Shown: positions 8,247-17,590 of the stretch, piece after piece | Position numbering within the stretch: position 1 is the first letter of the stretch | Layout of the letters: every line of letters starts with the position of its first letter | Source of the DNA: an uncultured Lachnospiraceae bacterium | GTDB taxonomy: Bacteria > Bacillota > Clostridia > Lachnospirales > Lachnospiraceae | DNA length: 36,015 bases | NCBI GenBank assembly: GCA_948470905.1 | Contig: CAOKQK010000032.1 | Span: forward strand, 1 to 36,015 | Direction: 5' to 3' | Translations under genes and position numbers: made by a program | The notes under the pieces: generated by a model | The model's input: the letters and a program-made list of their open reading frames with translations, nothing else | The model's database searches: none | Told to the model about the DNA's origin: nothing

Positions 8247-9185
8247 ATGGCAGAAATAACAACAGCTATGGTGAAGGAGCTGCGTGAGCAGACCGGCGCC
8301 GGCATGACGGATTGCAAGAAGGCTCTGAGCGAGACCAATGGAAATATGGAAGAGGCTGTGGAAATCCTGAGAAAGAACGGTCAGGCTAAGGCTGTCAAGA
8401 AAGAGAGCAGGATTGCAGCGGAGGGCATCTGCTGTGTGGCTGTAAGCGGTGACAGTGCGGCGGCAGTTGTGGAGGTGAACTCCGAGACGGATTTTGTGGC
8501 AAAGAATGATACTTTCAGACAGTTTGTTGAGGCAGTTGCACAGCAGGCGCTGAAATCCGATGCTAAGGACATGGATTCCTTTATGGAGGAAAAGTGGGTT
8601 GAGGACAGCGCCAAGACTGTCAAGGAAGCCCTGGTTGACAAGATTGCCGTGATCGGTGAGAAGCTCAGCATCAGGAGATATGAGAAGCTGGAGACGTCAG
8701 AGGGCTGTGTGGTTTCCTATGTGCATGGCGGCGGACGTATCGGCGTTATCCTGCAGGCCAAGGCGGATACAGTAAATGACGCGGTGAAGGAAGCCTTCAC
8801 CAATCTTGCAATGCAGATTGCTGCCCTGAGCCCCAAGTATATTGCTACAGGCGATGTGCCTGAGGACTACAAGGAGCATGAGAAGGAGATTATTGCGGCA
8901 CAGATTGCCCAGGATCCCAAGATGGCAGGCAAGCCTGACCAGATCATCCAGGGTGCCGTGATGGGACGCCTGAACAAGGAGCTGAAAGAGGTATGCCTGT
9001 TGGAGCAGGTATATGTCAAGGATCCGGAGGGCAAGCAGACAGTGGCGCAGTATATTGCGCAGGTTGCAAAGGAGAACAATGCAAGCTTAAGCGTGGAAAA
9101 GTTTGTGCGCTTTGAGACCGGTGAAGGGCTGGAGAAGAAGCACGAGGACTTTGCTGCTGAGGTTGCGGCGCAGATGAACGCATAA
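8247..9185 (+). CDS. tsf: Translation elongation factor Ts
   Basis: 312 residues, full length. The N-terminal UBA-like module has the signature LREQTGAGMTDCKKAL, and the core has the TDFVAKN motif that inserts into EF-Tu to release GDP. The C-terminal part is the dimerisation core seen in longer EF-Ts proteins. It recharges EF-Tu during elongation. A TGGAGG ribosome binding site precedes the ATG. It is co-transcribed with rpsB and closed by the strong hairpin at 9214-9255. Confidence 0.98.
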   Translation: MAEITTAMVKELREQTGAGMTDCKKALSETNGNMEEAVEILRKNGQAKAVKKESRIAAEGICCVAVSGDSAAAVVEVNSETDFVAKNDTFRQFVEAVAQQALKSDAKDMDSFMEEKWVEDSAKTVKEALVDKIAVIGEKLSIRRYEKLETSEGCVVSYVHGGGRIGVILQAKADTVNDAVKEAFTNLAMQIAALSPKYIATGDVPEDYKEHEKEIIAAQIAQDPKMAGKPDQIIQGAVMGRLNKELKEVCLLEQVYVKDPEGKQTVAQYIAQVAKENNASLSVEKFVRFETGEGLEKKHEDFAAEVAAQMNA

Positions 9186-9213
9186 GTGAAGTGTGCTTAA
9201 TTATTTTAAAATG

Positions 9214-9258
9214 AACCCCCTGTAAATGGCGTGGGAATGCCATTTACAGGGGGTTTGC
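9214..9258 (+). terminator. Terminator after tsf
   Basis: A perfect 17-bp stem pairs 9214-9230 (AACCCCCTGTAAATGGC) with 9239-9255 around an 8-base loop. The T run after it is short (TTT), but the left flank is A-rich, so it could also stop minus-strand transcription. Confidence 0.85.
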
Positions 9259-9259
9259 T

Positions 9260-9436
9260 ATGTGGTATTATAAAAATTGTGATGGATATTGTTTATGGAA
9301 TATGGTAAAATCAATAAAAAAGAACCCAGGAATTGATTTTATGCAGTTGTTCAGCGGAACCGAAAGAAAAAGGCTTAGGAGCAGGAAAAAACATCCTTGG
9401 TTTTTCTTTAATGTGGGTCCGCCAGGAATTCATTAA
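9260..9436 (+). CDS. Possible small ORF, up to 58 codons, in the tsf downstream gap
   Basis: The 360-base gap after tsf holds an uninterrupted ORF starting with ATG at 9260. Internal ATGs are at 9302 and 9341. The last is preceded by CCAGGAATTG at suitable spacing and would give a 31-residue basic peptide containing RKRLRSRKKHPWFFF. The 58-residue version has two Cys and many aromatic residues. No homology is recognised and no clear promoter is seen, so this may be chance. The remainder of the gap (9437-9545) shows nothing else. Confidence 0.25.
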   Translation: MWYYKNCDGYCLWNMVKSIKKNPGIDFMQLFSGTERKRLRSRKKHPWFFFNVGPPGIH

Positions 9437-9545
9437 GGAAAATTAAGGCTGTATTGAGAGTGGACAAAAAACTGCGGCAGAACGGCTTTGAAGGGTGGAA
9501 GAAGCTGTCTATGGATGTTGCAGCAGAGAGGAGCGCTGAAAGGGC

Positions 9546-9794
9546 ATGTCGGAAGTGGAAATGCTGATTTCCGGATTCTTTACAAAGGACGGCAGGAAAA
9601 TGATGAGGGTTTCCTTCATGCGGGGGAAGAATTTTGCAGAAGGACTTCTGCCGGACGGAATCATTGACAGATCGGAGGGGTTCTCCCAGGAGGAACTTGA
9701 CAGGCTGGAGAAATTTCTCCGGACCAACAGTGGGGAGATCATGGAGCAGGCGAAAACGATCAATCCGATCAGGAGCTGGCTGAAGGATAAGTGA
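9546..9794 (+). CDS. Conserved-looking small protein of unknown function
   Basis: 82 residues, hydrophilic and soluble, with no signal or membrane segment. It opens with a predicted beta-strand region (MLISGFFTKDGRKMMRVSFM) and ends in an amphipathic helix around ELDRLEKFLRTNSGEIMEQA. A weak GAAAGGGC lies just before the ATG. No family is recognised with certainty. Codon use matches its neighbours, which argues for a real gene. It is transcribed apart from the aldolase that follows, which has its own promoter at 9845-9873. Confidence 0.65.
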   Translation: MSEVEMLISGFFTKDGRKMMRVSFMRGKNFAEGLLPDGIIDRSEGFSQEELDRLEKFLRTNSGEIMEQAKTINPIRSWLKDK

Positions 9795-9844
9795 AGTGTT
9801 ACTGCAAAGTAATGGTAGGCAACGGAAGGGAAAATATTTGACTC

Positions 9845-9873
9845 TTGACTTTGTTGCTTTAAACTGCTAAAAT
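9845..9873 (+). promoter_or_regulatory. Extended -10 sigma-A-type promoter for the aldolase gene
   Basis: TTGACT at 9845-9850, 17 bases, then TAAAAT at 9868-9873 preceded by TGC (an extended -10). A second TTGACT lies seven bases earlier at 9838. The aldolase ATG is 49 bases downstream of the -10. Confidence 0.85.
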
Positions 9874-9921
9874 AATCTTTGGTTGTGTAAAAAGATTTTG
9901 CAGGAATGGAGAGTGTTGATC

Positions 9922-10893
9922 ATGAAAGAGATATCCAGTTTGATGGCTTACCGCCCCGGCGTCAGGGTAGTTGACGCCACATTGCGAGATGGGGGGCTGG
10001 TGAATGATTTTTATTTTACTGATGAGTTTGTCAAGGCGCTGTATCTGGCAAATCTCCGTGCCGGCGTGGATTATATGGAGTTTGGCTATAAAGCGTCCAG
10101 GGAGATGTTTGATGTAAATAAGTTTGGCAAGTGGAAGTTCTGCAGAGATGAGGACATCCGTGCAATCGTGGGGGAGAACGCCACGGACCTGAAGCTTGCA
10201 GTCATGGCGGATGTGGGAAGATGTGACAAGACGGATATTATCAATCGCGCGGACAGCCCTGTTGACCTGATCCGGGTTGCCACCTACCTGAATACCATTC
10301 CCGGTGCGGTGGATATGATTGAGGATGCGGTGAAGAAGGGTTATGAGGTCAGCTGTAATATCATGGCGATATCCAACACCCAGGAGGGGGACCTGAAGGC
10401 AGCGCTTGACATTCTGGGGCGGTCCCCCGTGGATGTTTTTTATATTGTGGACAGCTACGGCGCCATGTATCCTGAGCAGATTGCCCGGCTTGCGGACATT
10501 TATCTGGAAGCGGCGGCAAAGTATGACAAGAAAGTGGGGATTCATGCCCATAATAACCAGCAGCTTGCTTTTGCCAACACTATTGAGGCGGTGGGCGACG
10601 GGGTGGACTGGCTGGATGCCACATATGCCAGCATGGGAAGAGGTGCAGGCAACTGTGCCATGGAGCTTCTGCTGGGATTTCTGCGCAATCCAAAGTACAA
10701 CGTGTACCCCGCAATCCAGTTTGTGGACAAGTATATGAACAAATTGAAGGCGGACGGCGTGCGGTGGGGTTATGACCTGCAGTATCTGATGACAGGGCTT
10801 TTGAATCAGCACCCCCGTGCGGCGATCCAGTTCACCAAGGAGGGACGGGCGGATTACGCGGAATTTTACAGGGAGATTGTGGCGCTGGACTGA
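9922..10893 (+). CDS. DRE-TIM (HMG-CoA lyase-like) aldolase-family enzyme
   Basis: 323 residues from the ATG at 9922, preceded by GGAGAG. The frame extends 13 codons upstream to 9883, but that start lacks a good ribosome binding site. The DRE-TIM signature is DATLRDGG at residues 18-25, and the metal-binding HxH is GIHAHNNQ at H208 and H210. These place it with HMG-CoA lyase, isopropylmalate synthase and 4-hydroxy-2-oxovalerate aldolase catalytic domains, which cleave or form C-C bonds next to an enolised pyruvate-like substrate using a divalent metal. The C-terminal communication domain of DmpG-type aldolases is lacking and no acetaldehyde dehydrogenase gene is adjacent. The substrate cannot be named. 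It appears monocistronic, between a promoter and a terminator. Confidence 0.85.
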   Translation: MKEISSLMAYRPGVRVVDATLRDGGLVNDFYFTDEFVKALYLANLRAGVDYMEFGYKASREMFDVNKFGKWKFCRDEDIRAIVGENATDLKLAVMADVGRCDKTDIINRADSPVDLIRVATYLNTIPGAVDMIEDAVKKGYEVSCNIMAISNTQEGDLKAALDILGRSPVDVFYIVDSYGAMYPEQIARLADIYLEAAAKYDKKVGIHAHNNQQLAFANTIEAVGDGVDWLDATYASMGRGAGNCAMELLLGFLRNPKYNVYPAIQFVDKYMNKLKADGVRWGYDLQYLMTGLLNQHPRAAIQFTKEGRADYAEFYREIVALD

Positions 10894-10913
10894 AGAAGCG
10901 CATATACAGGCAG

Positions 10914-10948
10914 CGGGCAGGGAGAAAAAATTCTCTGTCCGTTTTTTT
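10914..10948 (+). terminator. Rho-independent terminator after the aldolase gene
   Basis: A hairpin of CGGGCAGGGAG with TTCTCTGTCCG (a few G-T pairs) and an A-rich loop is followed by seven T at 10942-10948. It is a classical intrinsic terminator. Confidence 0.9.
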
Positions 10949-10952
10949 ATGG

Positions 10953-10981
10953 TTGAATTTCCCACGCTGAATGTGTATACT
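10953..10981 (+). promoter_or_regulatory. Sigma-A-type promoter for metY
   Basis: TTGAAT at 10953-10958, 17 bases, TATACT at 10976-10981. It begins immediately after the T run of the previous terminator, 56 bases before the metY ATG. Confidence 0.8.
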
Positions 10982-11036
10982 GGAAAGTGAGTTATTGTGT
11001 ATTTAAAACCACAGAAAGGGCAGAGGTAAGGACGAG

Positions 11037-12311
11037 ATGAATATTGACAGCATATGTGTGCAGGGCGGCTATATACCGGGAAACGGGGAGCCGCGCCAGA
11101 TTCCCATTGTGCAGAGCACGACTTTTAAATATGACACCAGCGAGGATATGGGAAAGCTATTCGATTTGGAGGCAGAAGGGTATTTTTATACCAGGCTCCA
11201 GAATCCCACCAACGATTACGTGGCAGCCAAGATCGCGCAGCTGGAGGGAGGAACCGCGGCAATGCTGACCAGCAGCGGGCAGGCGGCAAATTTTTATGCG
11301 TTGTTCAATATCTGCAGCTGTGGGGATCACATTGTGTCTTCCAGCACCATTTACGGAGGTACTTTTAACCTGATTTCCGTGACCATGAAGAAGATGGGGA
11401 TTGACGTGACCTTCGTAAGCCCCGACGCCTCGGAGGAGGAGCTGGATGCGGCGTTCCAGGACAATACGAAAGCAATGTTTGGGGAAACCATAGCGAATCC
11501 GGCGCTGACGGTGCTGGATATAGAGAGGTTTGCAAAGTGTGCCCATGCCCACGGTGTGCCCCTGATCGTGGACAATACTTTTGCTACACCCATCAACTGC
11601 AGGCCTTTTGAGTGGGGGGCGGATATTGTCACCCATTCCACCACAAAATATATGGATGGGCATGGTGCGGCGGTGGGCGGCGCTGTCGTGGACAGCGGCA
11701 GATTTGACTGGATGACCCACGCGGACAAGTTTCCGGGGCTATGCACTCCGGACGAAAGCTATCACGGCATCACCTATGCGGAAAAGTTCGGCAGAGAAGG
11801 CGCTTTTATCACAAAGTGTACTGCCCAGCTTATGAGGGATTTTGGCTCTATCCAGAGCCCTCAGAATGCTTTTATCCTGAACCTGGGGCTTGAGAGCCTG
11901 CATGTGCGCGTGAAGCGCCACTGTGAGAACGGGCTTGCGGTGGCAGAATATCTGTCCGGACATCCGGCGGTTGCCTATGTGAATTACTGTGGCCTGCCCG
12001 GAGACAAGTATTATCCTCTGGCGCAGAAGTACCTGCCGGGCGGCAGCTGCGGCGTGGTGTCCTTTGGCTTAAAGGGCGGCAGGGAAGCGGCGGGCATCTT
12101 TATGAAGAACCTGAAGATTGCCGCAATCGAGACTCATGTGGCAGATGCCAGGACCTGCTGTCTGAACCCGGCGTCCAGCACCCATCGCCAGCTCACGGAC
12201 GAGCAGCTTAAAGAGGCAGGGGTTCCCGCAGAGCTTATCCGTATCAGCTGCGGGATTGAGGATAAAGCTGATTTGATCGCGGATATCGCGCAGGCATTGG
12301 AGAAGTGCTGA
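11037..12311 (+). CDS. metY: O-acetylhomoserine sulfhydrylase (PLP-dependent, Cys/Met metabolism family)
   Basis: 424 residues, typical of MetY and longer than MetB/MetC (about 380-400). Visible family features are the N-terminal PIVQSTTFKY, the PLP-phosphate region TSSGQAAN, and the PLP lysine K204 in HSTTKYMDGHG. The enzyme makes homocysteine from O-acetylhomoserine and sulfide, a direct-sulfhydrylation route to methionine; some relatives accept O-acetylserine. GAGGTAAGGACGAG stands before the ATG. It has its own promoter and no S-box or T-box was seen in its short leader. The next gene begins 40 bases later with no terminator, so read-through is possible. Confidence 0.93.
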   Translation: MNIDSICVQGGYIPGNGEPRQIPIVQSTTFKYDTSEDMGKLFDLEAEGYFYTRLQNPTNDYVAAKIAQLEGGTAAMLTSSGQAANFYALFNICSCGDHIVSSSTIYGGTFNLISVTMKKMGIDVTFVSPDASEEELDAAFQDNTKAMFGETIANPALTVLDIERFAKCAHAHGVPLIVDNTFATPINCRPFEWGADIVTHSTTKYMDGHGAAVGGAVVDSGRFDWMTHADKFPGLCTPDESYHGITYAEKFGREGAFITKCTAQLMRDFGSIQSPQNAFILNLGLESLHVRVKRHCENGLAVAEYLSGHPAVAYVNYCGLPGDKYYPLAQKYLPGGSCGVVSFGLKGGREAAGIFMKNLKIAAIETHVADARTCCLNPASSTHRQLTDEQLKEAGVPAELIRISCGIEDKADLIADIAQALEKC

Positions 12312-12350
12312 ACAGGCGGCTTATATTAGGAACGGACAACAGGTATAAGT

Positions 12351-12671
12351 ATGGACTGCAAAGAGTTTGAGAAGGGGATTTCTGGTTTTATTGCCAGAAA
12401 GCTGGATTATCCCACCTTGAAAGGTTTTAACGAGCATATGGAAAAATGTGAGAACTGCAGGGAAGAGCTGATGATCCAGTTTTTCGTGACGGAGGGTATC
12501 CAGCGTCTTGAGGACGGCGGTACCTTCGACCTGCAGGCGGAGCTGGACCAGCGTCTGAACGAGGCGCGGCACAAACTCCGCTTTAACAGCAGGATCCTGC
12601 GTGTCGGTATTGCCCTGGAGATCCTGGCGGCGGTGATGCTGGCCGGGATTGTGATCTGGGCAGTGGTGTGA
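12351..12671 (+). CDS. Membrane-anchored putative zinc-finger (zf-HC2, anti-sigma-like) protein
   Basis: 106 residues. A zf-HC2-type site is visible: C3, then H29-x3-C33-x2-C36 (EHMEKCENC), the pattern of zinc-binding anti-sigma factors. One membrane segment lies at the C-terminus (about 84-105). Anti-sigma factors of this type hold an ECF sigma factor at the membrane, but no ECF sigma gene is adjacent, so the partner is unknown and the protein could instead be a general membrane-bound zinc-finger protein. The start has CAGGTATAAGT upstream, a moderate ribosome binding site. It lies between metY and a chemoreceptor gene in the same direction. Confidence 0.75.
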   Translation: MDCKEFEKGISGFIARKLDYPTLKGFNEHMEKCENCREELMIQFFVTEGIQRLEDGGTFDLQAELDQRLNEARHKLRFNSRILRVGIALEILAAVMLAGIVIWAVV

Positions 12672-12747
12672 ACAGTAATTTTATAATGAAATTATATTAC
12701 GAAGGAATGCTGTAATGGATTGTTACAATATCAGTGGTAATGGCTGG

Positions 12748-12771
12748 ATATGGGAATGGAAGATCCCATAT
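12748..12771 (+). other. Perfect hairpin in the leader of the chemoreceptor gene
   Basis: ATATGGGA (12748-12755) pairs with TCCCATAT (12764-12771) around an 8-base loop, 30 bases before the chemoreceptor ATG and followed by TTATG. It is too weak in T to be a sure terminator. Confidence 0.45.
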
Positions 12772-12800
12772 TTATGTCATGTGACAGGGGGTAAATTGAA

Positions 12801-14774
12801 ATGAAAAGTATTCGAACTAAAATCACCTTATGCATGATACTGACTGTTCTGGTTGGATTAGTGGCGTCAGGATCTTCGAGCATCATGCTCAATTACAACA
12901 ACACCATGGATACTGTGAAGCGGATGATGAGCCAGACGGCAGTTCTGGCGGCGGGACGCGTGCAGCAGGAACTGGAGGTGTATAAAAACGTTGTCATGGA
13001 GGTGGGCTGTATTCCGCAGCTTTCCGATCCGGAGGTGTCAGTGGAAGAAAAACAGGCTATCATTAACACGCGCGTCTCCATGCATAATTTTAAAAGAGGA
13101 AATATTGTGGGTGCAGATGGCATCAGTATTTTTGACGGAAATGATTATTCCGACCGTGAATATGTACGCCAGGCCCTGCAGGGGAATATTTTTGTGTCGG
13201 AGCCACTGATCAGCAAGATTACGGGAGAACTCTCCATTATGGTAGCGGCGCCTCTGTATTCTGAGGGAGACTATGGGAAATCCATTGTAGGTGTTGTATA
13301 TTTTGTCCCTCATGAAACTTTTTTGATCGATATTGTATCAGCCATCCAAATTGGTGAAAACAGCAGGGCTTATATGATCAATAAGTCCGGGGACACGATT
13401 GCGGACATCACCCTTGATACGATCATGGTGCAAAACATAGAAGCGGAGGCCCAGCGTGTTTCCTCATTGCAGGAACAGGCGGCAATCCACGGGGAGATGC
13501 GTCAGGGAAGAAACGGATTTGGAAGCTATGTAAACGGAGAAGATAAAATGTTTGCGGCATATGCTCCCGTGCCGGATACAGACGGCTGGAGTATCGCGGT
13601 GACTGCGCCGCAGATTAATTATTTGGCATCCACCAGGGACGCCATGGTGATCAATATCGCAGTGATCGTTATTTCCATATTGATTTCCGTGGTGGTTGCC
13701 CTGGCTCTGGCGCTGAATATCGGCAATCCCATGAAGGCATGTGTCAAACGGATGAAGCTCCTTGTGGAAGGAGACTTGGATACCCCCATGCCTGAGGTTG
13801 CCAACAGGGATGAAACAGGGGTGCTTGTCAGGTCCACCGAGGCCCTGGTGGAGGGGCTGCGCACCGTTATCAACGACATCAGCTATCTGCTCAACGAGAT
13901 GGCAAGTCAGAATCTGGATGTCCATACGGAGCACGAGGCGGTGTATGTGGGCAGTTTTCAGGCTATCTTACATTCCATGCGCAATATGAGGATTCAGCTG
14001 AGCAACGCAATGCGGCAGGTAAATCAATCGGCGGAAGGGGTGGCGGATGCCAGCAGCCAATTGTCCGCAAGCGCCCAGACACTCAGCCAGGGTACTACAG
14101 AGCAGGCAAGCTCGGTACAGGAACTGGCGGCAAGGATCAGCGTGATTTCCGAGGAGGTTAAGGATACGGCCGGCGGGGCGCTGGATGTCAGAAGCCAGAC
14201 ACATCAGACCGGAAAAGAAGTGTTGCTGTGTAACCAGAAGATGCAGAATCTGGTAGAGGCCATGGACAAAATCCAGGTCAGCTCCGTGGAGATTGAGAAG
14301 ATTCTCAAGACAATAGACGATATTGCATTTCAAACCAATATACTTGCCCTCAATGCGGCGGTGGAGGCTGCCAGGGCTGGCAGTGCAGGGAAAGGGTTTG
14401 CCGTTGTGGCGGAGGAGGTTCGCAATCTGGCCAGTAAATCGGCGCAGGCGGCAAAAAATACATCGGAGTTGATCGCGAATTCAACGGATGCGGTACATAC
14501 CGGCACGGAAATTGCTCAAAATACGGCAGGTGTGTTGATGGGTGTGGTAGACAGTATTCAATCTGTGGTTGCCGCCATCGACCATATCGCGGTAGTTGCT
14601 AACGAGCAGTCAGAGTCGGTGGAGCAGGTTTCTGAGGGTATCAACCAGATATCCATGGTAGTGCAGAGCAACAGCGCTACTGCGGAGGAGGGAGCAGCTG
14701 CCAGTGAACAGCTTTCCGCCGAGGCGGTCTGCCTGAAGGAATTGGTGGGGCATTTTACTCTGGCTTCGGATTGA
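12801..14774 (+). CDS. Methyl-accepting chemotaxis protein with dCache-like sensor
   Basis: 657 residues. Order: first membrane helix (about 8-28); extracellular ligand domain (about 35-275) with Cache-type [11 protein letters not shown] and GVVYFVP elements; second membrane helix (about 281-304); HAMP (about 305-360); long coiled-coil signalling domain with the conserved hairpin tip [20 protein letters not shown] near residues 505-527, which contacts CheA and CheW. No C-terminal CheR-binding pentapeptide is present, as usual in Firmicutes. The ligand is not predictable; dCache sensors often bind amino acids or organic acids. AGGGGGT precedes the ATG. No sigma28-type (TAAA...GCCGATAA) promoter was found in the 130-base leader. 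Confidence 0.93.
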   Translation: MKSIRTKITLCMILTVLVGLVASGSSSIMLNYNNTMDTVKRMMSQTAVLAAGRVQQELEVYKNVVMEVGCIPQLSDPEVSVEEKQAIINTRVSMHNFKRGNIVGADGISIFDGNDYSDREYVRQALQGNIFVSEPLISKITGELSIMVAAPLYSEGDYGKSIVGVVYFVPHETFLIDIVSAIQIGENSRAYMINKSGDTIADITLDTIMVQNIEAEAQRVSSLQEQAAIHGEMRQGRNGFGSYVNGEDKMFAAYAPVPDTDGWSIAVTAPQINYLASTRDAMVINIAVIVISILISVVVALALALNIGNPMKACVKRMKLLVEGDLDTPMPEVANRDETGVLVRSTEALVEGLRTVINDISYLLNEMASQNLDVHTEHEAVYVGSFQAILHSMRNMRIQLSNAMRQVNQSAEGVADASSQLSASAQTLSQGTTEQASSVQELAARISVISEEVKDTAGGALDVRSQTHQTGKEVLLCNQKMQNLVEAMDKIQVSSVEIEKILKTIDDIAFQTNILALNAAVEAARAGSAGKGFAVVAEEVRNLASKSAQAAKNTSELIANSTDAVHTGTEIAQNTAGVLMGVVDSIQSVVAAIDHIAVVANEQSESVEQVSEGINQISMVVQSNSATAEEGAAASEQLSAEAVCLKELVGHFTLASD

Positions 14775-14844
14775 ATGGAGGTTGATTCTGAAAGGCAAAT
14801 TAGCAGTAGCTTAAGAAATTTGGTTCAGGACGGAAAGGAAAGTT

Positions 14845-17559
14845 ATGCAGGGAAACAGGAAGCTGGTATTGATAGACGGGCACAGTATTTTGAACAGGGC
14901 GTTCTATGGGGTGCCTGAACTTACAAATGCACAGGGACTGCACACCAATGCGGTGTATGGTTTCCTGAATATCATGTTCAAGATCCTGGAGGAGGAGAAG
15001 CCGGAGTATCTCGCTGTGGCTTTTGACGTGCATGCGCCGACCTTCCGCCATGAGATATATGAGGCTTACAAGGGTACCAGGAAGCCCATGCCGGAGGAGC
15101 TGAGGGAACAGGTTCCGGTGATGAAGGATGTGCTGCGTGCCATGAATATAGTCATTGTGGAGCAGGCGGGGCTGGAGGCGGACGATATACTGGGAACCCT
15201 TGCGAAGAAGGCCGCAGCCTCCGGCATGGAGGTCTCTCTCGTATCCGGTGACAGGGATCTGCTGCAGATTGCGGATGAGCATATCAAGATCAGAATTCCA
15301 AAGACCAAGGGAGGCAGGACGGAGATTGAGGACTATTATCCCCAGGATGTGCTGGAGGAATATCAGGTGACGCCCCTGCAGTTTATTGACTTGAAGGCTT
15401 TGATGGGGGATACGGCGGACAATATTCCCGGCGTTCCCAAGGTAGGGCAGAAGACCGCTGCGGAGCTTATGGTAAATTACGGCTCTCTGGAAAATATTTA
15501 TGCCCATGTGGAGGAGATCAGCAAAAAGAGTATCCGGGAATCCCTGATCGCAAACAGGGATCTGGCGGACTTAAGCAAGGTGCTGGCTACTATTAAGACG
15601 GACTGTGAACTGACCCTGGATTATGAGGCGGCGAAGGCGGAAGGGTTTTATACAAAAGAGGCTTACCAGCTTTTCAAACAGCTGGAATTCAAAAATATGT
15701 TAAGCCGTTTCAAAAATGCAGGGGTGGATTTCGGAGAAGGTGGGGAAAGTGTACAGGATGCGGCGGAAAGCTTCCACATTCTAAGGACACAGAAGGAATT
15801 GACAGGCAGGCTAAAGAAAGTGAAGGGAGGGCAGCGGATCGGGCTGCACCTGGCTATTGATGGGGACAGGCTTCTTGGCGTAGCCGTGTCTGTGGAAGAA
15901 GAAACCTATTATTACGGGCTCCCTGTCCAGGAGAATGTGCAGCTGTCGCTGTTTTCGGACGCGGATTTCGTAAGCGGTCCCTGCGGGGATATGCAGTTCC
16001 TGCGGGAGGCACTGCTTGAACTGTCCCGGAAAGCAGAGATCGCCGCCTTTGATATCAAAAGGCAGTATGCTTATCTGGCGCAGGACAGCGTGGAGCGGTA
16101 TTTTGATATCTTGATAGGGGCATATCTGTTAAATCCCTTAAAGAGCGATTACGATCTGGAGACGATCGCCTCGGAGCATCTGAGCATGATGATCCCGGGC
16201 AGGGCGGAGGCTTTGGGAAAGCTCCGTGATGCGGAGGCGGCAAAATCCCAGCCGGAGGAATTTGCGCGTTATTGCTGTTATGGGGCATATGTGTCCCGCA
16301 GGGCGGCTGCGGTGCTTGCGGATAAATTAAAAGAGGCGGGCATGGACAGGCTGAACCGTGAGATCGAGATGCCGTTGTCACTTGTCCTGTACGATATGGA
16401 GAAAGAGGGCGTGGAGGTGCGCAGGGAGGAGCTGAAGGCTTATGGGGACGCGCTGGTGGAGCGGATCCGGGAGCTGGAGGAGTCCATCCATGAGCAGGCT
16501 GGGGAGAAGTTTAATATCAATTCCCCCAAGCAGCTGGGCGAGATTCTCTTTGACAAGATGAACATGCCCGGCGGGAAGAAGACAAAGACCGGTTATTCCA
16601 CGGCGGCGGATGTGCTGGAGAAGCTGTCGGAGGATCATCCCATCGTGAAGGATATCCTGGAATATCGTGGGCTTACGAAATTAAAGTCAACCTATGCGGA
16701 CGGGCTGGCGGTGTTCATTGGGCCGGACAGGAGGATCCACACGAACTTTAACCAGACGATCACAGCCACGGGGCGTATCAGTTCCACAGAGCCCAACCTG
16801 CAGAACATTCCCATGCGCATGGAGCTTGGCAGGCGCATCCGCAGGGTGTTCGTGCCCGGGGAGGGCTGCGTGCTCATGGATGCGGATTATTCCCAGATCG
16901 AGCTGCGGGTACTGGCGCACATGTCAGGGGACGAACAGCTGATAGAGGCGTACCGCATGGATCAGGACATCCACAGGATCACGGCTTCCAAGGTGTTCCA
17001 CACCCCCTTTGAAGAAGTCACGGACCTCCAGCGGCGCAACGCAAAGGCGGTGAACTTCGGCATTGTATACGGGATCAGCTCCTTCGGGCTGAGCCAGGAT
17101 CTGAGTATCAGCAAAAAGGAAGCGGCGGAATATATAGAGCAGTATTTTGCCACCTACCCGAAGGTGAAGGAGTTCCTGGACGGACTGGTAAATACGGCAA
17201 GGGAAAAGGGTTACGCCGTAACCTTGTTTGGCAGGCGCAGGCCCATACCGGAGCTGGCGAGCTCCAACTTCATGCAGCGTTCCTTTGGGGAGCGCGTGGC
17301 GATGAACTCTCCCATACAGGGGACTGCCGCTGACATTATCAAGATAGCCATGATCAGGGTCTGGAAGTCTCTGCGCGAAGCGGGGCTTAAGTCCAGGCTG
17401 ATCCTGCAGGTTCATGACGAGCTGGTCATCGAAACCCGCAGGGAGGAGGAAGAACAGGTGAGAAAGATCCTGGCTCAGGAGATGCAGAACGCCGCGGAGC
17501 TGGCGGTGGCGCTGGAGATAGATCTGAAGACAGGGGAAAACTGGTATGAGGCCCATTGA
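14845..17559 (+). CDS. polA: DNA polymerase I
   Basis: 904 residues. The 5' nuclease (flap) domain covers about 1-300 (LIDGHSILNRAFYG, EADDILGTLA). The middle exonuclease-like domain (about 305-480) lacks the Asp-x-Glu of exonuclease motif I, so proofreading is predicted absent, as in Bacillus-type Pol I. The polymerase domain has motif A from D679 (DADYSQIELRVLAH), motif B (RRNAKAVNFGIVYG, near residue 730) and motif C (QVHDELV, residues 855-861). It replaces RNA primers and fills repair gaps. A GGAAAGGAAAG tract precedes the ATG. coaE follows after 31 bases, an old and common linkage in Firmicutes. Confidence 0.98.
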   Translation: MQGNRKLVLIDGHSILNRAFYGVPELTNAQGLHTNAVYGFLNIMFKILEEEKPEYLAVAFDVHAPTFRHEIYEAYKGTRKPMPEELREQVPVMKDVLRAMNIVIVEQAGLEADDILGTLAKKAAASGMEVSLVSGDRDLLQIADEHIKIRIPKTKGGRTEIEDYYPQDVLEEYQVTPLQFIDLKALMGDTADNIPGVPKVGQKTAAELMVNYGSLENIYAHVEEISKKSIRESLIANRDLADLSKVLATIKTDCELTLDYEAAKAEGFYTKEAYQLFKQLEFKNMLSRFKNAGVDFGEGGESVQDAAESFHILRTQKELTGRLKKVKGGQRIGLHLAIDGDRLLGVAVSVEEETYYYGLPVQENVQLSLFSDADFVSGPCGDMQFLREALLELSRKAEIAAFDIKRQYAYLAQDSVERYFDILIGAYLLNPLKSDYDLETIASEHLSMMIPGRAEALGKLRDAEAAKSQPEEFARYCCYGAYVSRRAAAVLADKLKEAGMDRLNREIEMPLSLVLYDMEKEGVEVRREELKAYGDALVERIRELEESIHEQAGEKFNINSPKQLGEILFDKMNMPGGKKTKTGYSTAADVLEKLSEDHPIVKDILEYRGLTKLKSTYADGLAVFIGPDRRIHTNFNQTITATGRISSTEPNLQNIPMRMELGRRIRRVFVPGEGCVLMDADYSQIELRVLAHMSGDEQLIEAYRMDQDIHRITASKVFHTPFEEVTDLQRRNAKAVNFGIVYGISSFGLSQDLSISKKEAAEYIEQYFATYPKVKEFLDGLVNTAREKGYAVTLFGRRRPIPELASSNFMQRSFGERVAMNSPIQGTAADIIKIAMIRVWKSLREAGLKSRLILQVHDELVIETRREEEEQVRKILAQEMQNAAELAVALEIDLKTGENWYEAH

Positions 17560-17590
17560 CGGCAAATGAACACAAGAAGGGTATGGTTTT

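Noticed and set aside
12672-12800. Sigma28-type promoter before the chemoreceptor
   Set aside because: No TAAA-N15-GCCGATAA-like pair was found; a TATAAT is present at 12682 but without a matching -35.
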